The notes beneath the pieces were generated by a model that had not been told where the DNA came from, did not search any database, and saw only the letters and a list, made by a program, of their open reading frames with translations. Source: Megaleporinus macrocephalus (lineage: Eukaryota > Chordata > Actinopteri > Characiformes > Anostomidae). Taken from it: a stretch of DNA of 64,000 bases. This document shows positions 35,226 to 46,984 of this stretch, in pieces. Position 1 is the stretch's first letter; each line of letters starts with the position of its first letter. The DNA lies in assembly GCA_021613375.1 (NCBI GenBank), contig CM038717.1, forward strand, positions 36,390,199 to 36,454,198. The letters are read 5' to 3'. The translations under genes and the position numbers were made by a program.

Positions 35226-35655
35226 TCAGGACCCCCAAAGGACCACCAAAGACCAGATATTATTTGGGTGGTGGGTCAATCTCAGCACCGCAGTGACACT
35301 GACATGGTTGTGAGTTAGTGTATGTTGTGCTGGTGCGAGTGAATCAGACACAGCAGTGCTCACTGTCCACTCTATTAGACACTCCTACTACTTGCTGGTC
35401 CACCTTGTAGATGTAAAGTCAGAGACAGTAGCTCATCTGCTGCTGCACAGTTTGTGTTCCTCTAGTTCTTCATCAGTGGACACAGGACGCCACCCACAGG
35501 ACACTGTTGGCTGGATGTTGCTGGTTGGTGGACTATTCTCAGTCCAGCAGTGACACTGACGTCTCCAGCAGCACTGCTGTGTCTGATCCACTCACACCAG
35601 CACAACACACACCACCAGCACATCAGTGTGGCTGCAGTCACGTTCAGCAGTGGAT
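35226..35655 (+). mobile_element. GTGCTGGTG foldback element, copy 2
   Basis: Begins TCAGGACCCCCAAAGGACCA; the left arm GTTGTGCTGGTGCGAGTGAA is inverted near 35583-35606. This is the most complete of the three copies, lacking only the outermost right end. Confidence 0.78.
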
Positions 35656-35689
35656 TTATCAGATTAAATGTGAAAGCAGTCAGTAATGA

Positions 35690-36195
35690 GAAACGGTGGT
35701 CTCTGCTCATAAGTTCTTTCTTGTTATTCATCCAAGCACCTGCATGAGCTGGATTACTTCATCTCGGTCCATCCTGAATGAGCTCCGGTCCAGAGAAGAT
35801 GGTGGCTGCGGTTCTAGATCAGTTTATATCTGGTTTCTTCTTGGCATGGTAGAGTTTAAACCTGTGTTTGAAGATACAGTGATGAACTGTGTTCTTTTCT
35901 TATGATATCCTGTAGATGATAGGTTCTCAAAGTTCTTTTCTAGAGTGCATTGAGAAACGCTCTTCTTGAATTGTTGCACTTTTTGCCGCTGCAGTCTTTC
36001 ACAGAGGGGTGACCTCTCTACACTCCTGAAAGACTCGTTTATACCCGACTATGTCACAGACCTGTTACCAATTCTAGTTTTCCAAGCCTTACACAACTTT
36101 CAGTGTTTGGTTGCTCTCGTTCGTGACGCTGGCATCAAATTGAACCTAGTTGTAATGAATCATTCGACTCAGGCAGATTATTCAGATCCATACGC
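35690..36195. mobile_element. interior of a dispersed fish DNA-transposon-derived repeat
   Basis: The order CATCTCGGTCCATCCTGAAT, GCAGTCTTTCACAGAGGGGT, CTCCTGAAAGACTC, GACCTGTTACCAATTC matches my memory of the interior of the family whose end is at 13858-13990. The open frame at 35966-36223 falls inside it and is not a host gene. Confidence 0.45.
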
Positions 36196-36219
36196 AAGTT
36201 CAACAAAAAGGGTTATTCC

Positions 36220-36700
36220 TTAGTGTAGATCCTGAGCATGCCAGGAGAGGATCCGTTCCCAGGGAGAGCCTAGGAACACAGATCAGTAATTCGCTAAGTT
36301 CAAAGTCAAAGCCAGCAGAATGCCGGGGTGGAAGCTCGCTGCAAGGCACGAGGAAGCCCAAAGGCCTGACAGACCTCTCAGGCTGGAGACCTGTGGGAGA
36401 TAGACGCCAGAAGTGAGCTCAGACGGTGAGATCAGTGAGTCCAGTGGCCTTGAGGGCACCCTGGAGGGCCCCGCTGTGGAGAGACGGCGTTACTGGACTA
36501 AAGGGAAGCCTGCTGAGGAGCTGGCTTTGAAAGAGGTAGGTACGGGCGTGTAGAGACTATAAGGACTGTGCTAATGAGCCACTGCTGTGGGCTGTGATGG
36601 GTAGCAGGTGGGTGTGATTAGTGTTTGAGCGTGTGTCCAGAGATACCTAGTACTCTGGAGACTGAGACCTCTGCAGGCGCTGGGAGGAAGTGCTTACAGT
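36220..36700. other. GC-richer unclassified block
   Basis: More GC-rich than its neighbours, with GAAAGAGGTAGGTACG resembling a splice donor near 36530, but no supporting open frame or homology. It may be an unrecognised repeat. Confidence 0.35.
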
Positions 36701-37060
36701 AGTCACATATTTTTAAGTTTCAAGATTTGATTAGAATTGTTTTGCACAGCAACCCATGTTTTTTAGTTTCTAACAATAAAACTAGTAATACAATCTACTT
36801 TTACACTTTATGAGGAAGAACTGCTAGAAGGAACCAAAGCTCAACATGAAAAAATTCTCAAGAGCATGAAGAAGATCTACTAAAAGGAAGCAAGACTGAG
36901 GAAGAATCTCTATAAGAGCTCGGACTCAACTGACAGGACCCAACAAGAGTGATTTCTTAAAGCAAACTCTCTAAGAACATGATGAAGGGGAAGCAAGAAC
37001 AACGTTTGTTTGGATTTTCTTGGTCAGCATGTTCTGGCCTTTTTATGCCAGATCCTATAA
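36701..37060. other. unclassified sequence
   Basis: No recognised feature; direct AAGAA-rich stretches only. Confidence 0.4.
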
Positions 37061-37430
37061 ATACACTATAAGGACAAAAGTATTGGGACACACTTCTTAA
37101 TCATTGTATACAGGTGTTTCATTCAGTCTAACCCATTGCCACAGGTCTATAAAATCAAGCACCTATTTGGAGCATTTCTATTGGTGCTATAAATACACTA
37201 TGAGGACAAAAGTATTGAGACACACCTCTTTATCATGGTTTTTAGGTGTTTCATTCAGTCCCATTGCCACAGGTGTATAAAATCAAGCACCTAGCCATGC
37301 AAATATGAGGTCATGAAGTGAAGAATCACATTATTTCCCGTCTTTGCCTTGAAATGTGTTGAGTATTTCTCAATAGTATTTGGAGCAGTTCTATTGGTCC
37401 GTTCTTCATTAAGTTTTCACACAGTGAATA
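37061..37430 (+). mobile_element. Tc1-family MITE ends, two partial copies in tandem
   Basis: TACACTATAAGGACAAAAGT at 37063 and TACACTATGAGGACAAAAGT at 37195 are Tc1-type termini. Each is followed by TATTG(G/A)GACACAC and GGTGTTTCATTCAGTC. The second runs on to 37430. The inner 130 bp was duplicated or a second copy inserted next to the first. Confidence 0.7.
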
Positions 37431-37644
37431 AAAGAGTGGACGACTGTTGTGTTGAAATTATTGACATGACATTGAATATACTGAATGACATGTTTCCTAT
37501 TTGAGGAAAGAGACAAATGGATACAAGGCTGTTTCGCTAATTGGAGACCGAAGAGCAGGTCATCCAGGGCAGCAGTCTAGAACATCCTGACTGAACAGTG
37601 ACTGCAGTTTGAACTTTGCGTGTCTGTAAGAAACACAAAAGAAA

Positions 37645-37875
37645 CACTGTGTCCACTCACTGTCCACTCCTACCTTGCTGGTCCACCTTGTAGATGTAAA
37701 GTCACAGTCAATAGTTCTTCTGTTGCTGCACAGTTTGTGTTCTTCTAGTCCTTCATCAGTGGTCACAGGATGGCTGAATAGTTCTGGTTGGTGGACTATT
37801 CTCAGTGACAATGACACTGCTGTGTCTGATTCACTCACATCAGCACAACACACACCATCATACCACCACCCAAAG
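37645..37875 (+). mobile_element. GTGCTGGTG foldback element, copy 3 (partial)
   Basis: Internal segments GTCCACCTTGTAGATGTAAA, GTTGGTGGACTATTCTCAGT and CAGCACAACACACACCA match copy 2. The left arm is missing. Confidence 0.72.
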
Positions 37876-38480
37876 GTGTCAAAAGTATTTACATTCATTA
37901 CTCAGGTAGAAGTATATATACTAGGGTTTAAAAATACTTCTGTAGAAGTTGAAGTATCAACTCATTGATTTCAGAACTACTTAAAGTATAAAAGTAAAAG
38001 TAATGTAGGGGAAAACAATGCCATTAAGGACAAAAGCTTGTGCACTATAATGACTATAATGTCATATTAAAATGTTAAAGTTGATCAATTTGGGATGCGC
38101 TAGGCTTCTTGTTTCAGCCACATATACGCCCATTGAACATGAATGTAGTTTAGTACAATGTAAATATATTAAAGAAGCATATCTGTTACTACTGAACATT
38201 AACATGTGTTTTATGGAGCTAAAGATATGATGACTAGTTGTCTATAAGTATTGTAATGGTTCAAAAAGTTAAACTTCAAACGCATGTTATCAATAACCTT
38301 TACTGGAATGTAAACTTTATTATAAATTCTTATAAGATCCATAAAGATTGAATATAAGAATATATGGCCTATATACACCAATTGTACAACTATTTAATAA
38401 ACATTTTCTTCAGAGAGGGTAAACTCTAAAAGTGGTCAAATTGACCCATAACGTCACAGGAATGGTTTAAAATGGTCTGA
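37876..38480 (+). mobile_element. AAAAGTAAAAGTAATGTA dispersed repeat
   Basis: GTGTCAAAAGTATTTACATT, CTAGGGTTTAAAAATACTTC and TATAAAAGTAAAAGTAATGT correspond to a repeat seen in many fish genomes, to my knowledge. No coding part. Confidence 0.5.
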
Positions 38481-40025
38481 AAGCTTTAATGCAGTTTGTA
38501 ATAAATCAACACCCCAAATCAAGACATAACTAATAAGGCAAGCGGACTGGGTGGACAGTAAAACAGCTGGAAGGAACAGAAATTTCAAACAAACTAGCGT
38601 AATAACTTATTCGGCATGCACAACCACAATCAGCCAAGACTGGAATCAGTAAACGTTTCTTTAATTTTATGGGGGATTTTCACAGACTCATCATACCAAA
38701 GACCCAGTGCTGCTGAGTTCTCTCTCAGCCTGGGAGAGTAACGATCGGCTCCCACAACAATACAATTCCATCCCTACTTCCACCGCAGCACCCTTCGGTT
38801 TCAATTCAGCCCATCGCTAATTCAACTCGTTCTCTCAGTTGGAGAAATAAACACAATTAAAAGGAAAACATCAGGTTTATAAGTCTCGGTCAGGAGTTCC
38901 CACGGCTGGCAAATCCAGTTTGAAGTACTTCCTAAATGTGCTTTACTATAACAGAAAAAGGAAAGTGCTTAGCAGTTAAGCCTGCTCTTTGTAAGAGGAC
39001 TGCACAGCTGCAAGTGGTGGCCTGGCATTATGACTGGATGGTGGTTGTAAGTATGATGCAACTATGCTTGGCTACAGGCTGTAATGACAACCACAATGGT
39101 TATTGTTGCTGTTGTTGTTGACGTTGTTGTTTAATAGAGTAGTTGGTGGGCGTTGAGGTGCAACTAGTGGTTAGAGCTTTGCTTTGTCTTCCCATGTTGC
39201 CCCCTACCTCTCTTTTGTGCTGGGATTAGCCACTTAAGTGGGGCATTTCTTGCTGCCTGTTAAAGAGCATTCGTCCATATACACAGCCTTTCTACATATT
39301 TGGTGCTGCATTGGTGTCAGAAGTGGGATATTGCTGGACAAAGTTGAGTGGTGCATCAACAAACCCATACATAGACAGTGAAAAGAACATAGGCTTGAGG
39401 AAGAGGGTACAGAATGCTACTCCTACGCTGTCTCTGAGGGGTCCAGGCTTGCTGTGAAGGGTAGGGAAGGAAACAGCATGGCGAGACATGCCAGCAGATG
39501 ACGATTATTGACGATTATTGGGATTGTTGTTGTGGTTGTTAGAGTAATTGTGTTTACTATAGTAACTGTGTCTGAGGATGGTGGTCTTTGAAGCTTAAAT
39601 AGTGGTCTATCTTTCTTGATTATCATCTCCAGTGGTGTTACCCTCTTCCTTTGCTATATGTTGGGGTAACGCTGTGCTGGGCATTTCTAGCTGCCTGTTG
39701 AATTCCATGTGTGCAGTGGTCTCCATGTGGTCTTCCACACTGATTCTATAGTATCTATTGCTGTTATTATGATCCAATTATTTTAAATACATCATCTCTA
39801 GGTGCTCTAATATACTATTAGTGTTCACTATTCACCGCCACTTATAGGTATTAGTGAACTGTTGGCTGCATGTGGTGAACTGTTCCCACCACCAGCAAGC
39901 TACCACAGACAGCTCACTTGTTCTTTTCTTAGACCACTGACATAATTTGACGTATCACTACTGTGCGAAAAAAAACAAAAACAATATCAGTAGCCAGTGA
40001 AGAGGCTCATATTCACTCCCCGGGG
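38481..40025. other. unclassified sequence
   Basis: About 1.5 kb of complex DNA with a GTTGTTGTTGACGTTGTTGT stretch near 39110-39131. The internal similarity between 39238-39262 and 39680-39704 (GGGCATTTCT..CTGCCTGTT) is suggestive of an old duplication. No gene recognised. Confidence 0.4.
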
Positions 40026-40039
40026 TTTGGTGACTTAGA

Positions 40040-40086
40040 CTGTGAGAGAGAGAGAGAGAGTGAGAGAGAGAGAGTGAGAGAGAGAG
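40040..40086. repeat. (GA)n tract
   Basis: GA dinucleotides with GTGA interruptions, left of a short CpG-rich stretch at 40090-40230. Confidence 0.85.
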
Positions 40087-40394
40087 CATTGATGTCCCTG
40101 CGGCCTCAGTCTTGAAGACTCGGAACACAAACTCAGTGAAGCTCCGTCACACACACGAGGGCCGAGCCTCGCTCGGGTCACTGCCGTCGCCCACGGCAAC
40201 GACAGGTGGGGAAACATACCCGGCGGCGTCCAGTCAGGTATTAGAGTAGAGCAGCAGACAGGGCTATTCCACAGCTCAGTGCTTCACCATCACACAGACA
40301 CAAGCTGTGCATAAATACTTTCACACATCGAGCCCTGTGCAAAACTCAGAGACCCCTTATGTGTTCAATCTCCAGTCAAAACAGCCATTAGGTA

Positions 40395-40828
40395 CTAGAT
40401 ATTCATCAGAAAACATAATACAGACACTGTTCTTTGCAGGAGAGTGAAGATCTGCAGCCACTCCTCCAATGTTAGAAGTTGGTCAAGCATTTTCTGTTTC
40501 TCGCCATTCAAATATTCACAAATGCATTCAGTGTTGTTAAGGTTCTGGACTCTGGGTAGGTCAGTCCATTGTTCTAAGAACACCATAGGCCTCTTTGTTG
40601 GAAGTGTCTGCATCTCATCCTCTCAAGGAGGAGCTTCTTAAACAGCTACACGTCCTTCTCACAGTCTTCTTACAGTGGATGGATGGACGGAAACACCTGT
40701 GGATGAAGAAAGATCACAGCTAGATGTTCTCTCTTGAAGGCGAAAGTGATAGTTATCAAATTGGGACAGTGTTGGTGGTCTATCCAGTCTTTTTCTAGGT
40801 GGCTGTTAGGATTAACATTTTCTCTGTA
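40395..40828 (-). pseudogene. Tc1-like transposase remnant
   Basis: The minus strand reads NLNNTECICEYLNGEKQKML, with an adjacent frame giving VLRTMD followed by a PTQSPE-like stretch. This resembles the PQSPDLNPIExxW..L region with the third catalytic Glu of Tc1 transposases. It is broken by at least one stop and a frameshift. Upstream bases to 40828 look like the middle of the same gene. No terminal repeats found. Confidence 0.6.
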
Positions 40829-40927
40829 GCCTTCAAACATCCTCTAGAGTGGTTTGGTGCAGCCTTCAAACATCGTCTAGAGTGGTTTGGTGTAGCCTTC
40901 AAACATCATCTAGAGTGGTTTGGTGTG
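40829..40927. repeat. 33-bp tandem repeat, three copies
   Basis: GCCTTCAAACATC starts at 40829, 40862 and 40895, each followed by CTAGAGTGGTTTGGTG. It immediately adjoins the transposase remnant. Confidence 0.95.
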
Positions 40928-41386
40928 AAACTGTCCCCTCTAGAGGGACTTACAGAATCAGAATTGTTCATTTGATCATTATGGAGGTGGCCAGTTCCTT
41001 CCCTGAAATGATTCAGAACACAGCCCAGATGTCAACCTCAACATTATTGTGATATCGTCATGGGGTTGAAGTTTGCGCCTTCACCCAGAAGAGTTGCCAC
41101 ACCCACTCCCCTAACTTCTCCATTTGCACATTCAACAATCCCCATAACCCCGCACCAATAGGTCCCTATTCACATTACAAGTGTATTGGCAATTTTCAGA
41201 TGAACCCTCCACCACCCATGTTAGCACTGCCAATGCCACTTGGTAGACTTTTCTAGAACCGCAACTACACCTGATGACTGAAATAACATTATATGTCAAG
41301 GAACTGGTGCGAACTCATGGTAAAGCATGGTATTATCACAATGCCTTAAAAGCCTTATAAGAGCAGCACATGATATCACTGATTAT
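40928..41386. other. unclassified sequence
   Basis: No recognised feature. Confidence 0.4.
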
Positions 41387-41975
41387 GGGTCTGTCTCAAA
41401 TCCTACTAAGCTCCTACATAGGCAGCATTTTACATCATAGTATGCGCTCCCAACATGTAGACTGTCCCAATTCTTACATACCTTAAACATGCTGTCTACT
41501 GAGAAACCTTATTTAGACCTGATTTTAAGGAAGCATCGAACGCTTCCTCAGCCACTAAGACAATCCCATGATGCAACACAGGCTAATCTACAAGCAGTGA
41601 AATGGTTTTAAAATGTGGGTTATTTTGATTTTCTCTGGAGTTTTAATGTGTTTCTGGTCATATAATCACACAGAACAGTATTTTATTATCAACTCTGTAA
41701 CGAGTCCTTCACCATTTAGCAGTTTTATACTCGAGACATTAGCATTTATGCTAGCAGATTTTTAAGCCTCAGTCTATTGTTTTGAATGCCGGCTGGTAAC
41801 TTAGCAACCAGCTAACCCACTGCAGTGGGCGGGAAAAAGCCGTGACGCAGTCTCTCTCTAACTAGAGCGTCTCAGTAATCTGTTTTATGAGGAGAGATGA
41901 GGAGAGAACACTGCTACTTACACAGCTGCTACCTAGACAGCCTACTTAGACACTCACTAGGGTTTGAGACACACC
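41387..41975 (+). mobile_element. ~590-bp MITE, copy 3 (full length)
   Basis: Ends GGGTCTGTCTCAAATCCTAC and GGTTTGAGACACACCT. Same orientation as copy 1 and collinear throughout, with scattered substitutions. Confidence 0.87.
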
Positions 41976-42430
41976 TGATATATTGCCTTGTATTCCTAGA
42001 TAGTATGAAGAAGGATTTGGCCCCAAAACAACAATTTGGCCTAAAATACATGCAGTTTGTGTTATAACTTTTTTATTTATGGTCAAAACGAAGAGATAGA
42101 CAGGTTTAGAGTACAGGTTTTATTCTTGAAGACACCCCGGTCTGCCCTAGATTGGGAACCTTCACAGTCTTATAGCCTGCCTCCATGTTTCATCTGGCCC
42201 ATATGACCAGTCTGGTCAAGTCGTTATCTCCTGGGTTTGGGGCAGATTTCCTTGGTAGGTTCCTGCCATAAAAGAATAGGATTTGCTTCTTGTAACCTCT
42301 TTAGCATTTGGTGTACCATCCATCTGTATAAACAAGCTTTTTAACAGACGGAATAGTATGTAAGAAATATTTACAAGATTATACATAAGAAGAGTCCTAA
42401 TTATCATAGATTTATGTGTATTTTACCACT
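41976..42430. other. unclassified sequence
   Basis: No recognised feature. Confidence 0.4.
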
Positions 42431-42431
42431 A

Positions 42432-42690
42432 TGGATTTCTGTGCAGCGGCTTGGAGGTGTAGTCGCCTCACCACAAGACGATTCGGGTTCGATTCCCAGT
42501 CCGGGTCATTCTGTGGGTTCCTCCGGGTACTCTGGTTTCCTCCCACAGTCCAAACACATGTATGTTAGGTTGATCGTTCACTCTGAATTACCTGTAGGTG
42601 TGAGTGTGTGTTTGCCATGCAATGGACTGGCAATCTGTCCATGGTGGGATTGGCTCCATCTAACCATCTTCTCCAAATATACCAGAACCT
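42432..42690 (+). mobile_element. tRNA-derived SINE
   Basis: The head GGAGGTGTAGTCGCCTCACC and GGGTTCGATTCCC (B box, 42486-42498) give a degenerate tRNA-like pol III promoter. The body GGTTTCCTCCCACAGTCCAA and the tail AATGGACTGGCAATCTGTCC are standard for a very common fish SINE. Open frames across it are not genes. Confidence 0.85.
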
Positions 42691-43210
42691 CAGACCCGGC
42701 AGCCAATCAACATAAAGCTGATGTAATGTTTGACCTCTTTAGTCCACATAATACAAACATCAACTCTCTAAAGATGTCCAAAAGAAACTCGATGTTCAGC
42801 CGAGCCGAGGTCACACTGGTATCCATAGGGATCAAGCTGTCCCTCACTGTGTCTTTCTATTCATTGTCCTCTCAAGATTGACCTTACGTAATTCTCTTTC
42901 TCCACCACAGAGTGACCTTTATTTTTTTTATTATTTTCAACACATAGATACATATAGTGCTTTAGGGTCAGGACATAAAGATTCTTAATTACATGTTATT
43001 TGGATGCACAGCCAAAAACAGTAGTCTAGTATTAGCCCCACACCTGTGAGACCAAAGAGACACACGTTACACATGACAATGCATTAGATTTGAGGTTAGA
43101 TTGGGGTAAAAATTAGATTTAGGCCTGAACCGTTGCTTTGAACCAAAACATACAGAAGAGAAGTAAATCAGAGAAGGATGCTCACGAGAAGTTTAGTTGG
43201 CACTCCACAA
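42691..43210. other. unclassified sequence
   Basis: Complex AT-rich DNA; no gene recognised. Confidence 0.4.
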
Positions 43211-43214
43211 CTCC

Positions 43215-43400
43215 AGAGGCTTGTGTTTCTTTTTTCAGCTGTCAATCACCTGATCGAGCTGATCGAGAGAAGGAGGGGGCGGGATCGATGGCGGCAGCTG
43301 ATTGGATCTAATTAACCAAATCACTGCAATCAGAATGACTATTGAGCCGATTTGCTCGGAGGATCACAGGGAACAGTCTGAGCTACACTGGGATACAGAC
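43215..43400. promoter_or_regulatory. candidate conserved non-coding block J
   Basis: GCTGTCAATCACCTGATCGA, GCAGCTGATTGGATCTAATT and AACCAAATCACTGCAATCAG form a compact non-repetitive stretch with several TGATTG/AATCA cores (TALE-type homeodomain sites). Confidence 0.35.
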
Positions 43401-43572
43401 CTACACATCGAGAAAAGACCAGCAGTGCAGACCTACATAGGTACCAAATGTATCTAGACGCCTCGTTTAATTGTTAACTTCAGCGGTTTTAGACACAGGC
43501 ATCCAATTGCATATGAGTGTGGTCTCCATAGAAAAGCACTGACTAATAACAAGGGATGCTCTGCTGGAGAAG

Positions 43573-43655
43573 GTAGTTTTACAGTTTACCTGTACACAGG
43601 TAGGTGAAGGTAGTGTTACAGTTTACCTGTACACAGGTAGGTGAAGGTAGTGTTA
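43573..43655. repeat. 37-bp direct duplication
   Basis: GTTTACCTGTACACAGGTAG begins at 43584 and again at 43621. Each unit contains the palindrome ACCTGTACACAGGT-like core. Confidence 0.95.
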
Positions 43656-43778
43656 GGAGTCTTGCCCAAGGACACTAATTGGTATAGTGTAAGACGGGTA
43701 CCAAGATGGGGAATCAAACCATTGGACTATAGCATGGAGGACAGCAGTGTTACCCACTACGCTACACCAACCATTACA
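43656..43778 (-). mobile_element. tRNA-derived SINE head, inverted
   Basis: On the minus strand GTGTAGCGTAGTGGGTAACA (A-box-like) is followed by GGTTTGATTCCCC (B-box-like) and CCTTGGGCAAGAC, a combination seen in fish tRNA-derived SINEs. Truncated. Confidence 0.6.
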
Positions 43779-43789
43779 ATATTTACTAA

Positions 43790-44120
43790 AGAGGCAACAT
43801 CAAAACAAGAACGGTCAAGACCATCGTAGCTCAAGTGTTCTATGATTAAGCAGCTGTACACAAGCTTAAGAGGACCATGCACTATGCCAAGCCTCAGCTG
43901 GCATGATGTAAAGCACACCGCCACTGGACCCTGGAGCATGTTCTCTGAAGTGAAAACATCTGGGATGTTCTCCTGCTGCCATGTTTTATTATCTAGAAGA
44001 TAGTGTTCCCAGAAGAGTGGAGGCCATTATAGCAACAAAGCAGGGACTAACTCTATATAACCTAATGATTTTACAATCACATGTTCAACAAGCAAATATG
44101 GAAACAATGCTTGGGTCTTA
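43790..44120 (+). pseudogene. Tc1-like transposase C-terminal remnant
   Basis: The plus-strand frame reads DSVPRRVEAIIATKQGLTLY (44002-44061), the conserved C-terminus of Tc1 transposases. Upstream bases to 43790 appear to be degenerate parts of the same element joined by deletion. Not functional. Confidence 0.7.
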
Positions 44121-44450
44121 TAGTACCTATATAGTGTATGTCTATTGTTATCTTATCACTGCTGTATATATATCGGGTCATGTAACCAGAAGTTTTTCAC
44201 GTTATACATTATAGTTCTATTAAGTAATCAGTAAAAGAGGGTTTATAAAGAGGTTGATGAGTGGAAGAGGGGAAACTGGCTAAGAAATATAGATGAATTA
44301 AAGAAATATACAGAAAAATAGCCTATTCTGAAGTACAGTCCTTGTAGACCGATAGGCTTCCGTGCCAGTGTTGCTTCACAGGGGTTCCATTCATTCATTC
44401 ATTCATTAGCCTTATTTAACCTGTTTAAATGACCTCACTCAGTCTGTGCT
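44121..44450. other. unclassified sequence with (CATT)n
   Basis: Includes a CATTCATTCATTCATTCATT tract at 44388-44407; otherwise nothing recognised. Confidence 0.5.
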
Positions 44451-44454
44451 TTAA

Positions 44455-44680
44455 ATCGAGAACTTCAGTTTCAATTGGTCTTCGTTAGCAATAACGGCGC
44501 CGAGTTTTACCGGAGCATGTGTAAAAAGTAATTGGTTAATTGTGGTCAGCGAATGCGGCTCTCTCGCCCACTCCTGCCCTCTGTAGGTCTCGCCTGGAGA
44601 TGGGAACGGAGTTTGTGGTCTGTAATGAAGCGATGCGGCATGGTGAGATGTAATTAACTCGCTCTTCTGAGCCTCCTGGG
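44455..44680. promoter_or_regulatory. candidate conserved non-coding block K
   Basis: TTCGTTAGCAATAACGGCGC, GTAATTGGTTAATTGTGGTC and GATGTAATTAACTCGCTC are set in non-repetitive, mildly CpG-rich DNA. A GGAGA tract follows at 44682. Confidence 0.45.
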
Positions 44681-44681
44681 T

Positions 44682-44716
44682 GAGAGGAGAGGAGAGGAGA
44701 GGAGAGGAGAGGAGAG
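44682..44716. repeat. (GGAGA)n tract
   Basis: About seven pentanucleotide units. Confidence 0.95.
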
Positions 44717-44795
44717 ATGAATTACTAAAGAAAGAAAGCAGTGAGCCCTCCCCAGCTTAATTCACCTTCTACATTTAACCCCTCCTCAACCATAC

Positions 44796-45890
44796 ACACA
44801 CACACTACACACATATATACACTCTACACACATACATTACATACAACCATACACACACACTACACACATACATGACATACAACCATACACACATACATTA
44901 CATACAACCCCACACAGGCACTACACACGTATACACACTACACACATACATTACATACAACCACACACACACACACTACACACATACATTACATAGAACC
45001 ATACACACACTACACTCATACATTACATACAACCATACACACACACTTCACACATACATTACATACAACCATACACACACACACACACTACACACATATA
45101 TACACACTACACACATACATTACATACAACCATACACACACACTACACACATACATTACATACACCCCTACACACACACTACCCACATACATACACACTA
45201 AATACATCACATACACCCCTACACATGAACTACACAGAGTACAAACATACACACTACATACAGACCTACACAAGCATTATACACACTACACACATTATAC
45301 ATAAACGCACGTACTACACACACTACACACATACATACACACTTCATATATACAGACATCACATACACCCCTCCACACATTTTACACACACTACACACAT
45401 TATACATAAACGCACGTACTACACACATACATACACACTTCATACATAGACATCACATACACCCCTCCACACATATTACACACTACACACATTATACATA
45501 TACATACATATTATACATCCCTACACACATGCATTACACATACCACTACACACACTTTACACATATACCACTTCACACGCACTACACAAACTACACATAT
45601 ACATATTAGATACACACAGGGAATACACATATACATACATACATACTAGACACACTCTGCTACACAAACACTACAAAAAACACATACATATACATACATA
45701 CACAACTTACACATCACAATCACCACTACACACACACACGCATTACTATACTACGACCTATACACAAAGATACTACACACATATGCACAACACCTTACAC
45801 ACATGTACACACAAACACTACACACACACACACACACACACATACATCTTCATAACACACTCAAGTCACATATACACATTGCACACACAC
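44796..45890. repeat. CA-rich minisatellite (ACATACATTACATACAACC units)
   Basis: Tandem units of roughly 40-45 bp combine CACACACTACACACATA with CATTACATACAACCATACAC. They are regular to about 45150 and more degenerate to 45890. Thr/His/Tyr frames are artefacts. Confidence 0.92.
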
Positions 45891-45930
45891 AGAAAACATG
45901 TACATATACACTCCAAGAGGAGCCAAAGGA

Positions 45931-46030
45931 GTAAAAAGAAAAGAAAAGAAATAAAAGAAAAGAAATAAATGAAAAGAAATAGAAAGAAAAAGAAAAGAAA
46001 AGAAATAAAATAAAAAGAAAAGAAAAGTTA
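45931..46030. repeat. AAAAG-rich tract
   Basis: Degenerate AAAAGAAAAGAAATAAAAG pentamer/decamer repeats. Confidence 0.9.
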
Positions 46031-46144
46031 TGGGGGAGACTGAATGGCCAGTGGGAGGAGATCAATTTGCACAAAGACAGTCAGACTGCTGGCTCTGACC
46101 AAACCTGCTGATCCCACACTTTCAACTCATGTCCACTCATTTCC

Positions 46145-46146
<2 letters not shown>

Positions 46147-46220
<74 letters not shown>

Positions 46221-46237
46221 CGTGCAAATACAGTAGT

Positions 46238-46281
<44 letters not shown>

Positions 46282-46357
46282 AGTAAGTAAGAGAGAGAAG
46301 AAGAAAAGGAAAGAAGGCAGGGGAGGATCTGCCACAGTGCTTATGTTCCTTAGTAAC

Positions 46358-46414
<57 letters not shown>

Positions 46415-46500
46415 GAAATAAGGTGATGGACACAAATGCAGGTCTGAGGAGAGGAGGCAGGGCAGGATCTGCCACAGTCCTTGTTTTCCTCAGTAACCCC

Positions 46501-46532
<32 letters not shown>

Positions 46533-46556
46533 TTGGGCACGTGCAAATACAGTAGT

Positions 46557-46603
<47 letters not shown>

Positions 46604-46679
46604 GATGGACACAAATACAGGTCTGAGGAGTGGAGGCAGGGCAGGATCTGCCACAGTCCTTGCTTTCCTCAGTAGCCCC

Positions 46680-46712
<33 letters not shown>
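46147..46712. repeat. GA tracts alternating with two repeated cassettes
   Basis: Five (GA)n blocks are separated by either GGGCACGTGCAAATACAGTA (46216 and 46535) or a GGCAGG..AGGATCTGCCACAGT cassette (46323, 46464 and 46642). The blocks plus cassettes have been duplicated as a unit. Confidence 0.92.
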
Positions 46713-46900
46713 GTAAGAACGAGGGGGAAAGGTCTCAGGTGAGAACCAGCTCCACTGCTGCTGTGGTAGAGGAGGTGGTGGCCGTGTCCATGCATTATGC
46801 ATCAGGGAGTCTGTGTGTGTGACAGCCCCACCTCCGCCAGCCTCGGCACCGACGGGCTTCTCTGCTAATCAAAGACGACACGTCCCAATGTCCAGACACA

Positions 46901-46907
<7 letters not shown>

Positions 46908-46943
<36 letters not shown>
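46908..46943. repeat. (CA)n tract
   Basis: About 34 bp of CA dinucleotides. Confidence 0.95.
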
Positions 46944-46948
<5 letters not shown>

Positions 46949-46984
46949 CGTACTAATCAAAAAGTGTATTTCCTAGAGCACACA

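Noticed and set aside
35966..36223. 85-codon frame that looks like a small protein
   Set aside because: Lies within a dispersed transposon-derived repeat and has no recognised domain.
36220..36700. Exon ending at a GTAGGTA donor-like site
   Set aside because: No open frame with homology and no acceptor; kept only as an unclassified GC-richer block.
42480..42500. Possible functional tRNA gene from a GGTTCGATTCCC B box
   Set aside because: The cloverleaf is not intact and the following body is that of a common SINE.
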